Both the position numbers and the translations under genes were made by a program. From positions 1 through 9,808 of the forward strand of contig CAKTFF010000051.1 in assembly GCA_934553185.1 (NCBI GenBank): 9,808 nt of DNA, in the 5' to 3' direction. The notes under the pieces were generated by a model, which was not told where the DNA came from, did no database searches, and saw only the letters and a program-made list of their open reading frames with translations. Below, piece by piece: positions 1-8,476 of this stretch. This stretch comes from an uncultured Devosia sp. (GTDB taxonomy: Bacteria; Pseudomonadota; Alphaproteobacteria; Rhizobiales; Devosiaceae). Each line of letters starts with the position of its first letter. Position 1 is the first letter of the stretch.

Positions 1-1944
<1,944 letters not shown>

Positions 1945-1947
1945 GCG

Positions 1948-3771
1948 TCAGGAGAGCGGGCTGGTTGCGTTTTGCAGCCAGCGCTTTACGTCGCCTTCGA
2001 GCTTGGGGCCGATCTCGGTCCAGACCCGTTGGTGATAGGCGTCGAGCCAGTTGCGCTCTGCCGGAACCAGAAGGGCGGGGTCGATCAGCCGCTTGTCGAT
2101 CGGGACGAGGGTAAGGGTCTCGAACTCCAAAAAGCCATCGTAGTCAGGACTTTCAATGACGGTGATGAGGTTCTCGATGCGGATGCCGTAGGCACCGGCC
2201 TTGTAGTAGCCAGGCTCGTTGGAAAGAACATTGCCTGGCTCGAACGGCGCGGTAACGCGCGTGGAGATGCCGACGGGGCCTTCATGGACGCCGAGATAAG
2301 CGCCGACGCCGTGGCCGGTGCCGTGGTTATAGGTCACCCCATCCTGCCAGAGGAACTGGCGGGCGAGAACATCGATCTGTGCGCCGGTGGTGCCCTTGGG
2401 GAAGCGGGCCAGCGATATGGCGATCATGCCCTTGAGCACGCGGGTGAAGCGGTCTTTTTCCTCGTCGCTGGCCGCGCCGGTTGAAAGAGTGCGCGTGATG
2501 TCGGTGGTGCCCGAGAGGTATTGCGCGCCGCTGTCGACGAGCATCAGTTCACCGGGGTTGAGCGGGCGGTTGGTGCTTTCGGTCACGCGGTAATGAACAA
2601 TGGCGCCATTGGGACCAGCGCCGGAAATGGTGTCGAAGCTGGCGTCGATGCAGGTCTCTTCTTCGCGGCGGACGGCTTCAAGGGCAGTGACGACCGCGAT
2701 CTCGGAAAGGGCGCCGCTTGGGGCTGCCTGGTCGAACCAGTTGAGAAATTTGGCAAGGGCGACGGCGTCCAGAAGGTGCGCTTCGCGCATGCCAGCGAGT
2801 TCGGCCTGGTTCTTGCGAGACTTGGGCAAGAGAACGGGATCGCGCTTTTCGATCAAGGTTGCGCCGGCTTGCTTGAGGATTGAGGCGACGGCCTCTGGCG
2901 CTGTTGCAGGATCGATCAGGATCGACTTGCCTTTAGCGCCGAGCTGCTGAAGCGCGTCGGCTAGCGTGGCGCTGCTCTCGACATGAGCGACGCCAGCTAG
3001 TGCTGCCCGGAGTTGGTCGTCGATCTTGCCGTCATCAAGGAACAGGGTGGGCAGCCCTTCGTTCGGGACAATGGCGAAGCCCAGCACGAAGGGCGTGTTG
3101 GGGACGTCGCGGCCGCGAATGTTGAAGAGCCAGCAGATGGATTCGGGCAAGGTGAGGACGGCGGCGGCAGCGTCTTCGCTCATCAGGCTTGCTTGAATTT
3201 CTTCAACCTTGTGTTCCGCCGAGCGGCCGGCGCGATTATGCCCGAGAAACTCGATAGAGGAGGTCGGCGCCGACGGCCGATCGGGCCAGATGCTGTCGAG
3301 GAGATTGGGGCCAGCGAGCAGGCTGGCGTGACCGCCCAGCTTTGCCGCAAGGTCGCGAATCTCGCCGGGCGTATGCAGCCAAGGATCGTAAGCAATCGTG
3401 CCGCCTTCAGGCACGTAGTCGCGCAGTTGGGGCGAGACGCCGCTCCCAAGCCATTCGTGGATTTGAACGAGATCAGTGTCGGTCTGCGCCGGTGCCTGGA
3501 GTGTGTAGCGGCTATCGACGAACAGCCCGGCGGCGTCCGTGCCGATCACAGCCATGCCGGCAGAGCCGGTGAAGCCCGTCAGCCAGGCAAGACGCGCTTC
3601 GCTGGCCGGAACCGACTCACCGCGGTGGCGGTCGGCGCGCGGAACGAGGAAGGCATCGACGCCTTTTTCCGCCATGGCCTGCCGAAGCGCCTGGAGGCGC
3701 GGCGCCACGTTCTTTTTGTCCGCCTGCTCCTTGAAGCTCTGGAACACGGCGGGCGGGAAAGTTCGGGTCAT
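1948..3771 (-). CDS. Aminopeptidase P family metallopeptidase (M24B, Xaa-Pro aminopeptidase)
   Basis: This 607-residue enzyme is predicted to remove an N-terminal residue that precedes proline, probably in the cytosol since no signal peptide is seen. It matches the long, three-domain aminopeptidase P type (human XPNPEP1-like, about 620 residues) rather than the shorter E. coli PepP. Domains: creatinase N-terminal domain at about 22-150 (LTGFTGSAGMAVI, FVDSRYTLQA), a second creatinase-like domain to about 320, the pita-bread M24 catalytic domain at about 325-545, and a C-terminal M24_C segment (PIDKRLIDPALL). All five dinuclear-metal ligands are present: D413 (VDSGAQY), D424 (TTDITRT), H487 (GTGHGVG), E519 (SNEPGYY) and E533 (IRIENL), with the family's usual spacing. 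The ATG at 3771 is chosen because GAGGA precedes it and the N-terminal domain begins soon after. An in-frame TTG at 3843 would add 24 residues without a good ribosome site. Such genes are often labelled pepP. Confidence 0.95.
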   Translation of the reverse strand: MTRTFPPAVFQSFKEQADKKNVAPRLQALRQAMAEKGVDAFLVPRADRHRGESVPASEARLAWLTGFTGSAGMAVIGTDAAGLFVDSRYTLQAPAQTDTDLVQIHEWLGSGVSPQLRDYVPEGGTIAYDPWLHTPGEIRDLAAKLGGHASLLAGPNLLDSIWPDRPSAPTSSIEFLGHNRAGRSAEHKVEEIQASLMSEDAAAAVLTLPESICWLFNIRGRDVPNTPFVLGFAIVPNEGLPTLFLDDGKIDDQLRAALAGVAHVESSATLADALQQLGAKGKSILIDPATAPEAVASILKQAGATLIEKRDPVLLPKSRKNQAELAGMREAHLLDAVALAKFLNWFDQAAPSGALSEIAVVTALEAVRREEETCIDASFDTISGAGPNGAIVHYRVTESTNRPLNPGELMLVDSGAQYLSGTTDITRTLSTGAASDEEKDRFTRVLKGMIAISLARFPKGTTGAQIDVLARQFLWQDGVTYNHGTGHGVGAYLGVHEGPVGISTRVTAPFEPGNVLSNEPGYYKAGAYGIRIENLITVIESPDYDGFLEFETLTLVPIDKRLIDPALLVPAERNWLDAYHQRVWTEIGPKLEGDVKRWLQNATSPLS

Positions 3772-3775
3772 GGCG

Positions 3776-3780
3776 TCCTC
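3776..3780 (-). promoter_or_regulatory. Ribosome binding site of the aminopeptidase P gene
   Basis: On the minus strand GAGGA lies 4 nt before the ATG at 3771. It decides the start in favour of this ATG over the upstream in-frame TTG at 3843, which has no comparable site. Confidence 0.6.
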
Positions 3781-3816
3781 GTGCCGCGCTGCGCCGCGGT
3801 CATGGCTGATGTGCTG

Positions 3817-3841
3817 GTCTGGCTGGTGAAATTTGCCAGAC
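3817..3841. repeat. 7-bp inverted repeat in the divergent spacer (operator-like)
   Basis: GTCTGGC (3817-3823) and GCCAGAC (3835-3841) form a perfect dyad around an 11-nt AT-richer centre. It lies in the 108-bp spacer between the divergent aminopeptidase P gene and the first small gene, 39 bp upstream of the latter's ATG. The arm spacing of 18 bp centre to centre suits a dimeric regulator contacting both genes, but an RNA hairpin is also possible. The dyad is directly visible; a regulatory role is inference. Confidence 0.4.
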
Positions 3842-3866
3842 AAGGCCTTAACTTAGCGGCAGAAGC

Positions 3867-3872
3867 AAGGAG
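3867..3872 (+). promoter_or_regulatory. Strong Shine-Dalgarno of the first small gene
   Basis: AAGGAG sits 7 nt before the ATG at 3880. This is a near-ideal Shine-Dalgarno site and is the main reason to accept a 44-residue reading frame as a gene. Confidence 0.75.
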
Positions 3873-3879
3873 AGCGAAG

Positions 3880-4014
3880 ATGTCCCGGGACAAGAATTTT
3901 GTCGTGCGCGCCTTTGATGCGCTGATTGCCGGACGCGAGCGGCAGGCACAAGCCTATGTGGCTCGGCTTGAGCGCGATTATGCGCCGCGCAGCGAGCGGT
4001 TTACCAAGCGCTAA
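3880..4014 (+). CDS. Small basic protein, 44 aa, unrecognised (copy 1 of a tandem pair)
   Basis: No family is recognised with confidence. The product has 44 residues, with 11 Lys/Arg against 6 Asp/Glu. It has no signal peptide or membrane segment and is probably mostly helical through residues 8-33 (FVVRAFDALIAGRERQAQAY and following). The call rests on an AAGGAG site 7 nt upstream of ATG and on similarity to the next small gene: without gaps, A11, I16, R19, R21 and V27 coincide, and both end in FTKR, with copy 2 two residues shorter before that motif. The same frame stays open upstream, antisense to the aminopeptidase gene, but the Shine-Dalgarno site and the paralogy place the start at 3880. 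It resembles in style the short Arg-rich helical proteins common in Hyphomicrobiales, though no assignment is made. It is transcribed divergently from the aminopeptidase, and a GC-rich hairpin begins at its stop codon. Confidence 0.75.
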   Translation: MSRDKNFVVRAFDALIAGRERQAQAYVARLERDYAPRSERFTKR

Positions 4015-4044
4015 CCCGGCTTGCGCGTTCCGCAGGGCTGGGTT
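4013..4044 (+). terminator. GC-rich hairpin overlapping the stop of small gene 1 (no T-tract)
   Basis: AACCCGGCT (4013-4021) pairs with GGGCTGGGTT (4035-4044) using G-T pairs and one bulge. It continues into TGCG/CGCA around a CGTTC loop, giving a stem of about 13 bp. No run of T follows, so it is not a classical intrinsic terminator. It could protect the 3' end, attenuate read-through into small gene 2, or act with Rho. The structure is seen by hand pairing; the role is inference. Confidence 0.4.
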
Positions 4045-4111
4045 GACCGATCTGGGGTAACCATCGAACGGCAAGCGCATTAGATATCCCGTGACGGGGG
4101 CAATAGACCGT

Positions 4112-4121
4112 CGTCGCGACG
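4112..4121. repeat. 10-bp perfect palindrome upstream of small gene 2
   Basis: CGTCGCGACG is self-complementary and lies a few bases before the GGAG Shine-Dalgarno site of the second small gene (ATG 4137). It could be a small operator. In GC-rich DNA such short palindromes also arise by chance, so confidence in a function is low. Confidence 0.2.
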
Positions 4122-4136
4122 TGCATGGAGAGCAAA

Positions 4137-4268
4137 ATGACTGAAAGCAAGACCGATTTCCGCAAAGCCCTGGGTAGCGTCATCGACGCCCGTGGTCGTG
4201 AATCGAGCCGCCAGGTCAGCTACCGCATGCAGCACCAGCTGATCGGCGCATTCACCAAGCGCCCTTAA
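4137..4268 (+). CDS. Small basic protein, 43 aa, unrecognised (copy 2 of a tandem pair)
   Basis: This 43-residue product has 9 Lys/Arg against 4 Asp/Glu, no signal peptide and no membrane segment. GGAG at 4127-4130 lies 6 nt before the ATG. It aligns with the preceding 44-residue protein: A11, I16, R19, R21 and V27 fall at identical positions, residue 15 is Leu/Val in the two copies, and the C-terminal FTKR is shared, here followed by a final Pro. This suggests an old tandem duplication with strong divergence. A 122-bp gap separates the two frames, so each may have its own promoter, although no convincing -35/-10 pair was found. A strong intrinsic terminator 32 bp downstream shows that a plus-strand transcript ends here and supports the existence of a gene. 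Function unknown. A regulatory or RNA-binding role would fit a short, Arg-rich helix but nothing shows it. Confidence 0.75.
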   Translation: MTESKTDFRKALGSVIDARGRESSRQVSYRMQHQLIGAFTKRP

Positions 4269-4300
4269 GCGCCCTGGTTTATAGCTGACGATTGAGTTCG

Positions 4301-4333
4301 ATCCCCGGAGCATGCTTCGGGGATTTTGCTTTT
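4301..4333 (+). terminator. Rho-independent terminator after small gene 2
   Basis: ATCCCCGGAG (4301-4310) and CTTCGGGGAT (4315-4324) pair as a 10-bp stem with one G-T pair and a CATG loop. TTTGCTTTT follows. There is no matching A-run on the other side, so it is oriented for plus-strand transcription and ends the small-gene transcript before the convergent prmA. Confidence 0.9.
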
Positions 4334-4423
4334 CGTGGGAGCGAAAAGTGACCTTGCGGCTAGTTTAATGCTGAAAGTCCGCTGACGCGAAGCAGCCGCC
4401 CTAGCCGCGGCGCGAGCGCCCGA

Positions 4424-5293
4424 TCAGGGCATTTCGAGGATCAGCGTGGTCCAATCCTTGCGCTGAAGCTTCTCGCGCAGGACCATGCCTTGGCGCGCAT
4501 AGGCATTGATGACGCCACGTGCCTGATGCTGGAGGATGCCCGAAAGGATCACCGTCGTGCCCTTGCGGGTGATGCGGCCCATGGCAGGCGCCAACGCCAT
4601 CAGCGGACCGGCCAGAATGTTGGCGACGATGAGGTCATAGGGCGCGCCTTGGGCGATGGTTGGGTGATTGACCCCAGTGGCCTCGAGCGCGACGATGTTT
4701 TTGCGCACGCCATTCCAGGCGGCATTCTCGATCGTGGTGGTGACCGAGATCGGGTCGATGTCGCTGGCGATCACGGTTGTCCGCGTGCGCTTGGCCAAGG
4801 CGATGGCAAGGACGCCGGTGCCGGTGCCGACATCGAGCATGCGGCGGGGACGCCTGCGCTTAAGAATGCGGTCAATGGCTTCAAGGCAACCGGTGGTGGT
4901 CTCGTGGTGGCCCGTGCCGAATGCCTGGGCCGCATCAATGCGCATCGGCGTCAGGCCATGTGGCACGGGACCGGTTTCGTGGCTGCCATAGACATAGAAG
5001 CCGCCGGCCGTGACCGGGGCCAGACCTTCGAGAGATCGGGCAACCCAGTTGATCTCGGGATCGATGGGTGAAACAGAAAATTCGACAGTGCTGCCTAAGG
5101 TTTGATGCGCAAGTTCAGCAAATGATACAAGGTCTGGCGGGCTGTCGCAGGTGGCCTCAAAGAACCACTCACCGGTGTCTTCGTTTTCATGCGCCGAAGC
5201 GGTCAGCGCCAGATCGTCTCGCTCCATCACGGCATCCACAAGCTTATAGGCCTGTTCCTTGGAGAGTGAGGCGGAAAGCTGGTCGACGGGCAT
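4424..5293 (-). CDS. prmA: Ribosomal protein L11 methyltransferase PrmA
   Basis: PrmA transfers methyl groups from S-adenosylmethionine to amino groups of ribosomal protein L11 in the cytosol. The 289-residue length matches the family (E. coli 293). The N-terminal third is the L11-recognition domain. The linker leads into the diagnostic AFGTGHHETT at 124-133. The Rossmann methyltransferase core carries motif I LDVGTGTG at 153-160, an acidic strand end SDIDP for the cofactor ribose, and VANILAGPL with N225, the NILA signature of PrmA. The ATG at 5293 is preceded by AAGGA at a spacing of 8-9 nt. The gene faces the small-gene terminator at its 3' end and diverges from the monooxygenase-type gene at its 5' end. 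GC-rich palindromes sit just past its stop, but no T-tract terminator is seen there. The gene is usually not essential. Confidence 0.97.
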   Translation of the reverse strand: MPVDQLSASLSKEQAYKLVDAVMERDDLALTASAHENEDTGEWFFEATCDSPPDLVSFAELAHQTLGSTVEFSVSPIDPEINWVARSLEGLAPVTAGGFYVYGSHETGPVPHGLTPMRIDAAQAFGTGHHETTTGCLEAIDRILKRRRPRRMLDVGTGTGVLAIALAKRTRTTVIASDIDPISVTTTIENAAWNGVRKNIVALEATGVNHPTIAQGAPYDLIVANILAGPLMALAPAMGRITRKGTTVILSGILQHQARGVINAYARQGMVLREKLQRKDWTTLILEMP

Positions 5294-5386
5294 TGCTGAG
5301 ATCCTTTGTTGAGCGTCTTGTTGCTCTACGGACGCAGGCAGGTCAATGTCGCTTATCCACGGGATGTGCAGCGTGCATCAGATTGT

Positions 5387-5394
5387 AGAGGAGG
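5387..5394 (+). promoter_or_regulatory. Strong Shine-Dalgarno of the ABM-type gene
   Basis: AGAGGAGG ends 7 nt before the ATG at 5402. It fixes the start there rather than at an in-frame ATG at 5306, which would overlap the upstream control region of prmA and add 32 residues of non-family sequence. Confidence 0.8.
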
Positions 5395-5401
5395 CAGAGC
5401 A

Positions 5402-5692
5402 ATGTATGGGTTGATCGGAAAGATGCTGGCAGCGCCTGGGAAGCGAGAAGAGTTGGTCGCCTTGTTGCTCGGCAATCCCGAACAAATGCCGGGATGCCTG
5501 AGCTATATCGTGGCGCGGGATCCCGGCAGCGAGGATGGGATATGGATTACAGAGGTCTGGGACAACAAGGACAATCACGCCGCCAGTCTGCGTCTGCCCT
5601 ATGTTCAAGAGATGATCGGCAAGGCACGGCCAATCATCGCCGGTTTCGGTGAAAGGTTTGAAACCGAGCCTTTGGGCGGGGTAGGACTTTGA
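5402..5692 (+). CDS. Antibiotic biosynthesis monooxygenase (ABM) domain protein, putative quinol monooxygenase-like
   Basis: This 96-residue protein has the size and pattern of the dimeric alpha/beta-barrel ABM fold. A first strand, MYGLIGKMLAAPGKREEL, is followed by a helix, the segment MPGCLSYIVARDP, then GIWITEVWDNKDNHAASL, a typical ABM core with the conserved Trp and the acidic-rich turn, and a helix with PYVQEMIGKARPII. Members include cofactor-free quinol monooxygenases such as E. coli YgiN and heme-degrading enzymes. No heme-ligand signature is recognised here, and the exact substrate cannot be read from the sequence. It stands alone, divergent from prmA with a 108-bp spacer and convergent with the YbjQ gene, so the neighbours do not reveal a pathway. 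A good Shine-Dalgarno site sets the start. The family call is firm; the specific activity is not. Confidence 0.87.
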   Translation: MYGLIGKMLAAPGKREELVALLLGNPEQMPGCLSYIVARDPGSEDGIWITEVWDNKDNHAASLRLPYVQEMIGKARPIIAGFGERFETEPLGGVGL

Positions 5693-5712
5693 CCGAAAGG
5701 TCTTGCTCCTAC
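5681..5712. terminator. Hairpin spanning both stop codons of the convergent ABM and YbjQ genes
   Basis: GTAGGA (5681-5686) pairs with TCCTAC (5707-5712). Inside, GACC (5691-5694) and GGTC (5699-5702) close a GAAA tetraloop, with a 4x4 internal loop between the stems. Both stop codons (TGA 5690-5692 and, on the minus strand, TAG 5711-5709) lie inside it. It is symmetrical enough to form in either transcript and could serve as a bidirectional terminator or 3'-end stabiliser. There is no T-tract on either side, so the role is inferred. Confidence 0.35.
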
Positions 5713-6026
5713 AGCCTCACTGCGGTGCCGGTGATCGACACCATGAGCATGGAGCCGTTCTGGCCCACCACTTCATAGTCGAGGTCGACGGCCACAACCG
5801 CATCGGCACCGAGGCGCTCGGCTTCATAGCTCAGTTCGTCGTAAGCCTGCTTGCGGGCGTCACGAAGGGCGCCTTCATAGGCACCGGCCCGGCCGCCGAC
5901 AATGTCGCGAATGCCGGCAAACAGATCCCTGAAGATGTTCGCGCCAACGATCACCTCGCCGGTGACAAGGCCGAGGTATTCGCGGATGGGGCGGCCTTCG
6001 AGCGTAGGCGTGGTCGAGATGATCAT
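5709..6026 (-). CDS. YbjQ / UPF0145 family protein (putative heavy-metal-binding domain)
   Basis: The 105-residue product matches the YbjQ family in length (about 105-110 residues) and pattern. [20 protein letters not shown] opens the protein, then [20 protein letters not shown], then a helix with [20 protein letters not shown] and a C-terminal strand pair ending in [10 protein letters not shown]. Members form small beta-rich oligomers. The heavy-metal-binding label comes from structural annotation and the cellular role is unknown. The ATG at 6026 is preceded by AAAGGAG at 6 nt, which is decisive. Starting further upstream would add 21 residues unlike the family. The gene is convergent with the ABM gene (16 bp between stops) and lies downstream of uvrD on the same strand with a gap of 107 bp, so it may be partly read from uvrD transcripts. 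Confidence 0.92.
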   Translation of the reverse strand: MIISTTPTLEGRPIREYLGLVTGEVIVGANIFRDLFAGIRDIVGGRAGAYEGALRDARKQAYDELSYEAERLGADAVVAVDLDYEVVGQNGSMLMVSITGTAVRL

Positions 6027-6133
6027 GGCTGTCTCCTTTGGTTCAAAGCACAAGTAAGGCGCTTCGAAGCAGGACGAAAGGGCGGCCAAGAAATTAGACG
6101 CTGCTCACCGTTGCTTGCCCTGAGCTTTTTACC

Positions 6134-8470
6134 TCAAGCTTTCTTGACGAAGCTTTCCAGCACTTTCTTGCGGCCGGCTTTTTCGAAGTCGATGGTGAGC
6201 TTGTTGCCTTCAATGTCGGTTATGGCGCCGTAGCCGAACTTGAGGTGGAAGACGCGTTCGCCTGAGGCAAAAGCGGAGCGATCATTGCCGAGGTCCACCG
6301 AGCGGGCGACGAGGTCGCCTTCAATGGTGAGGGGGCCGCCGCCTTTACGTGTGCTCTGTTGGGCTCGCGCGCGCTGCCAGCCGGGGGTTTCATAGACGCT
6401 TTCAAACGGATCGGCCTTGTTGAAGCGGGATGAAGCGCCGCCGCCATAGCCATAGCCGCCATAAGAGGAGCCGGTATCCTTGACCTCGACCACATCAGCG
6501 GGGAGTTCATCAAGGAAGCGGGAGGGAATGGCGGATTGCCAGAGCCCATGGATGCGGCGGTTCTGCGCGGCCGAGATGCGCACACGCTTGCGGCCTCTGG
6601 TGATGCCCACATAGGCGAGGCGCCGCTCTTCCTCGAGGCCGGCGCGGCCTGATTCATCCATGGAGCGCTGGCTCGGGAAGGTGCCTTCTTCCCAGCCGGG
6701 AAGAAACACGGTGTTGAATTCAAGACCTTTGGCACCGTGAAGCGTCATGATGGTGACGGCGTCGGCTGCCTCGGCGCTGTCGCGATCCATGACAAGGGCG
6801 ATGTGTTCGAGGAAGCTGCCGAGCGTGTCGAATTCTTCCATGGCACGGCTGAGTTCCTTGAGGTTCTCCTTGCGACCTTCGGATTCTGCCGACTTGTCTG
6901 CGGTCAGCATGTCGGTATAGCCGCTTTCCTCCAAGATTTGCTCGACCAACTCGAACGGCTTTAGCGTCTGGGAGCGATAGGCCCAGTCATCGACCTGGCT
7001 GACCAGCGCCCTCAGGGTGGTGCGCTGCTTGGTCTTGAGCTCTTCGGTTTCGAGCAGCAGTCGCGTGGCGTTGAGCAAGGGCAGGTCCTGGTGGCGCGCC
7101 GTCTGCATCAGCATTTTGACAGTCGCGTCGCCGATGCCGCGCTTGGGAACATTGATGATGCGCTCGAATGCAAGGTCGTCGGCGGGTTGCGCGACGAGGC
7201 GCAAGTAGGCCAGGGCGTCGCGGATTTCCTTGCGCTCATAAAAGCGCGGGCCGCCGATGACGCGGTAGTTGAGACCCAGCGTGATGAAGCGCTCTTCAAA
7301 TTCGCGCATCTGGAAGGAGGCGCGCACGAGAATGGCCATGGAGTTCAGATCTTCGCCGGCGCGCTGGAATTGCTCGATCTCTTCGCCCACGGTGCGCGCT
7401 TCTTCCTCGCTGTCCCAGACCTGGGTGACCGAGACAGGCTCACCGGTTTCGCCGACATCGGTTTGCAGCGTCTTGCCCAGGCGCGATTCGTTGAAGGCGA
7501 TGATGTTGGACGCGGCCTTGAGGATATTGGAGGTGGAGCGATAGTTGCGCTCGAGCTTGATGACCTTGGCGCCGGGAAAATCCTTCTCGAAGCGCAGAAT
7601 GTTGTCGACCTCCGCGCCACGCCAGCCATAAATGGACTGATCGTCGTCGCCCACAACGCAGATATTGGCTTCGCTGGCCGGCTTGCCCTGCGCCAGAAGG
7701 CGCAGCCACAAATATTGTGCGACATTGCTGTCCTGGTATTCATCCACCAGCATGTAGCGGAACTTGCGGTGATATTCCGCCAGCACGTCGGGGTGTTCTT
7801 TGAACAGGCGGATGCATTCGAGCAGCAGGTCGCCGAAGTCGGCGGCGTTGAGCGATTTGAGCCGCGCCTGATAGTCGGCATAAAGCTTGGCGCCTCGGCC
7901 ATTAGCATAGGCGCCGCTGTCGCCGGGCGACACGTCGGCGGGCAGCAGCCCCCGGTTTTTCCAGGCGTCCATCATGAAGGCGAACTGACGGGCGGGCCAG
8001 CGCTTCTCGTCGATATTGTCTGCTTCAAGCAATTGCTTGATCAGCCGGATCTGATCGTCGGTATCGAGAATGGTGAAAGAGCTGGTGAGGCCGACAAGTT
8101 CGGCATGCTGGCGAAGAATTCGAGCGCCGATGGAGTGGAAGGTCCCCATCCACGGCATAGCCTCGAGACGCGGGACGAGCTTCTCGATGCGCTCCTTCAT
8201 CTCGCGCGCAGCCTTGTTGGTGAAGGTGACCGACAGAATCTGCCCCGGCCAGGCGCGGCTGGTGTTGATGATGTGGGCGATGCGGGTGGTGAGGACGCGA
8301 GTCTTGCCGGTGCCGGCGCCAGCCAGAACAAGTAAAGGCCCATCGATGGTTTCGACAGCCTGGCGTTGTTCCGCGTTGAGGCCGCTTAGATAGTCAGGCA
8401 CCTGTGCCCGGCCGAACTGGCTGGTGATCGGCCCTGAAGCAGGGCGGTCGAACGGGGCATGAGCGGACAT
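6134..8470 (-). CDS. uvrD: ATP-dependent superfamily 1 DNA helicase UvrD/PcrA
   Basis: A 3'-5' DNA helicase acting in nucleotide-excision and mismatch repair and in clearing protein from DNA. The 778-residue product carries every SF1A motif: Q-motif Q35; Walker A AGAGTGKT 50-57 (K56); Ia TFTNKAAREM; GTFHSIGARIL; motif II LVDEYQDSN with D243/E244; motif III VVGDDDQSIYGWRG; motif IV LERNYRST; motif V TLHGAKGLEFNTVFLPGWEE; motif VI RRLAYVGITRGR. After the 2A/2B core comes a Gly/Tyr-rich linker (GSSYGGYGYGGGASS), then the C-terminal Tudor-like module typical of PcrA/UvrD (GERVFHLKFGYGAITDIEG), which in other bacteria contacts RNA polymerase. ATGs at 8500, 8485 and 8470 are in frame. 8470 is chosen because GAAAGG precedes it by 6 nt. 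The others lack a ribosome site and would add 10 or 5 residues. No SOS box was found upstream. Confidence 0.97.
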   Translation of the reverse strand: MSAHAPFDRPASGPITSQFGRAQVPDYLSGLNAEQRQAVETIDGPLLVLAGAGTGKTRVLTTRIAHIINTSRAWPGQILSVTFTNKAAREMKERIEKLVPRLEAMPWMGTFHSIGARILRQHAELVGLTSSFTILDTDDQIRLIKQLLEADNIDEKRWPARQFAFMMDAWKNRGLLPADVSPGDSGAYANGRGAKLYADYQARLKSLNAADFGDLLLECIRLFKEHPDVLAEYHRKFRYMLVDEYQDSNVAQYLWLRLLAQGKPASEANICVVGDDDQSIYGWRGAEVDNILRFEKDFPGAKVIKLERNYRSTSNILKAASNIIAFNESRLGKTLQTDVGETGEPVSVTQVWDSEEEARTVGEEIEQFQRAGEDLNSMAILVRASFQMREFEERFITLGLNYRVIGGPRFYERKEIRDALAYLRLVAQPADDLAFERIINVPKRGIGDATVKMLMQTARHQDLPLLNATRLLLETEELKTKQRTTLRALVSQVDDWAYRSQTLKPFELVEQILEESGYTDMLTADKSAESEGRKENLKELSRAMEEFDTLGSFLEHIALVMDRDSAEAADAVTIMTLHGAKGLEFNTVFLPGWEEGTFPSQRSMDESGRAGLEEERRLAYVGITRGRKRVRISAAQNRRIHGLWQSAIPSRFLDELPADVVEVKDTGSSYGGYGYGGGASSRFNKADPFESVYETPGWQRARAQQSTRKGGGPLTIEGDLVARSVDLGNDRSAFASGERVFHLKFGYGAITDIEGNKLTIDFEKAGRKKVLESFVKKA

Positions 8471-8476
8471 GAAAGG

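Noticed and set aside
3772..3843. Upstream TTG start adding 24 residues to aminopeptidase P
   Set aside because: No ribosome site precedes it, the added residues are not family-like, and the ATG at 3771 has GAGGA just upstream.
3013..4014. 333-codon plus-strand frame ending with small gene 1
   Set aside because: Most of it is antisense to the well-supported aminopeptidase gene in GC-rich DNA. Only the last 45 codons have a ribosome site and a paralogue.
4043..4086. Promoter for small gene 2 (TTGACC with TTAGAT)
   Set aside because: The spacing of about 31 bp between the boxes is far too long, and no better -10 sits 16-18 bp after TTGACC.
4334..4423. Terminator for prmA
   Set aside because: Short GC-rich palindromes (GCCGCGGC, GGCGCGAGCGCC) lie downstream of the stop, but no T-tract follows on the minus strand.
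6103..6130. Terminator-like GCTCA...TGAGC followed by TTTTT
   Set aside because: The stem is only 5 bp with a 13-nt loop, and it is oriented for the plus strand where no gene precedes it.
7091..8335. 414-codon plus-strand frame opposite uvrD
   Set aside because: It is a mirror of uvrD codon structure in GC-rich DNA, with no recognisable domain and no ribosome site.
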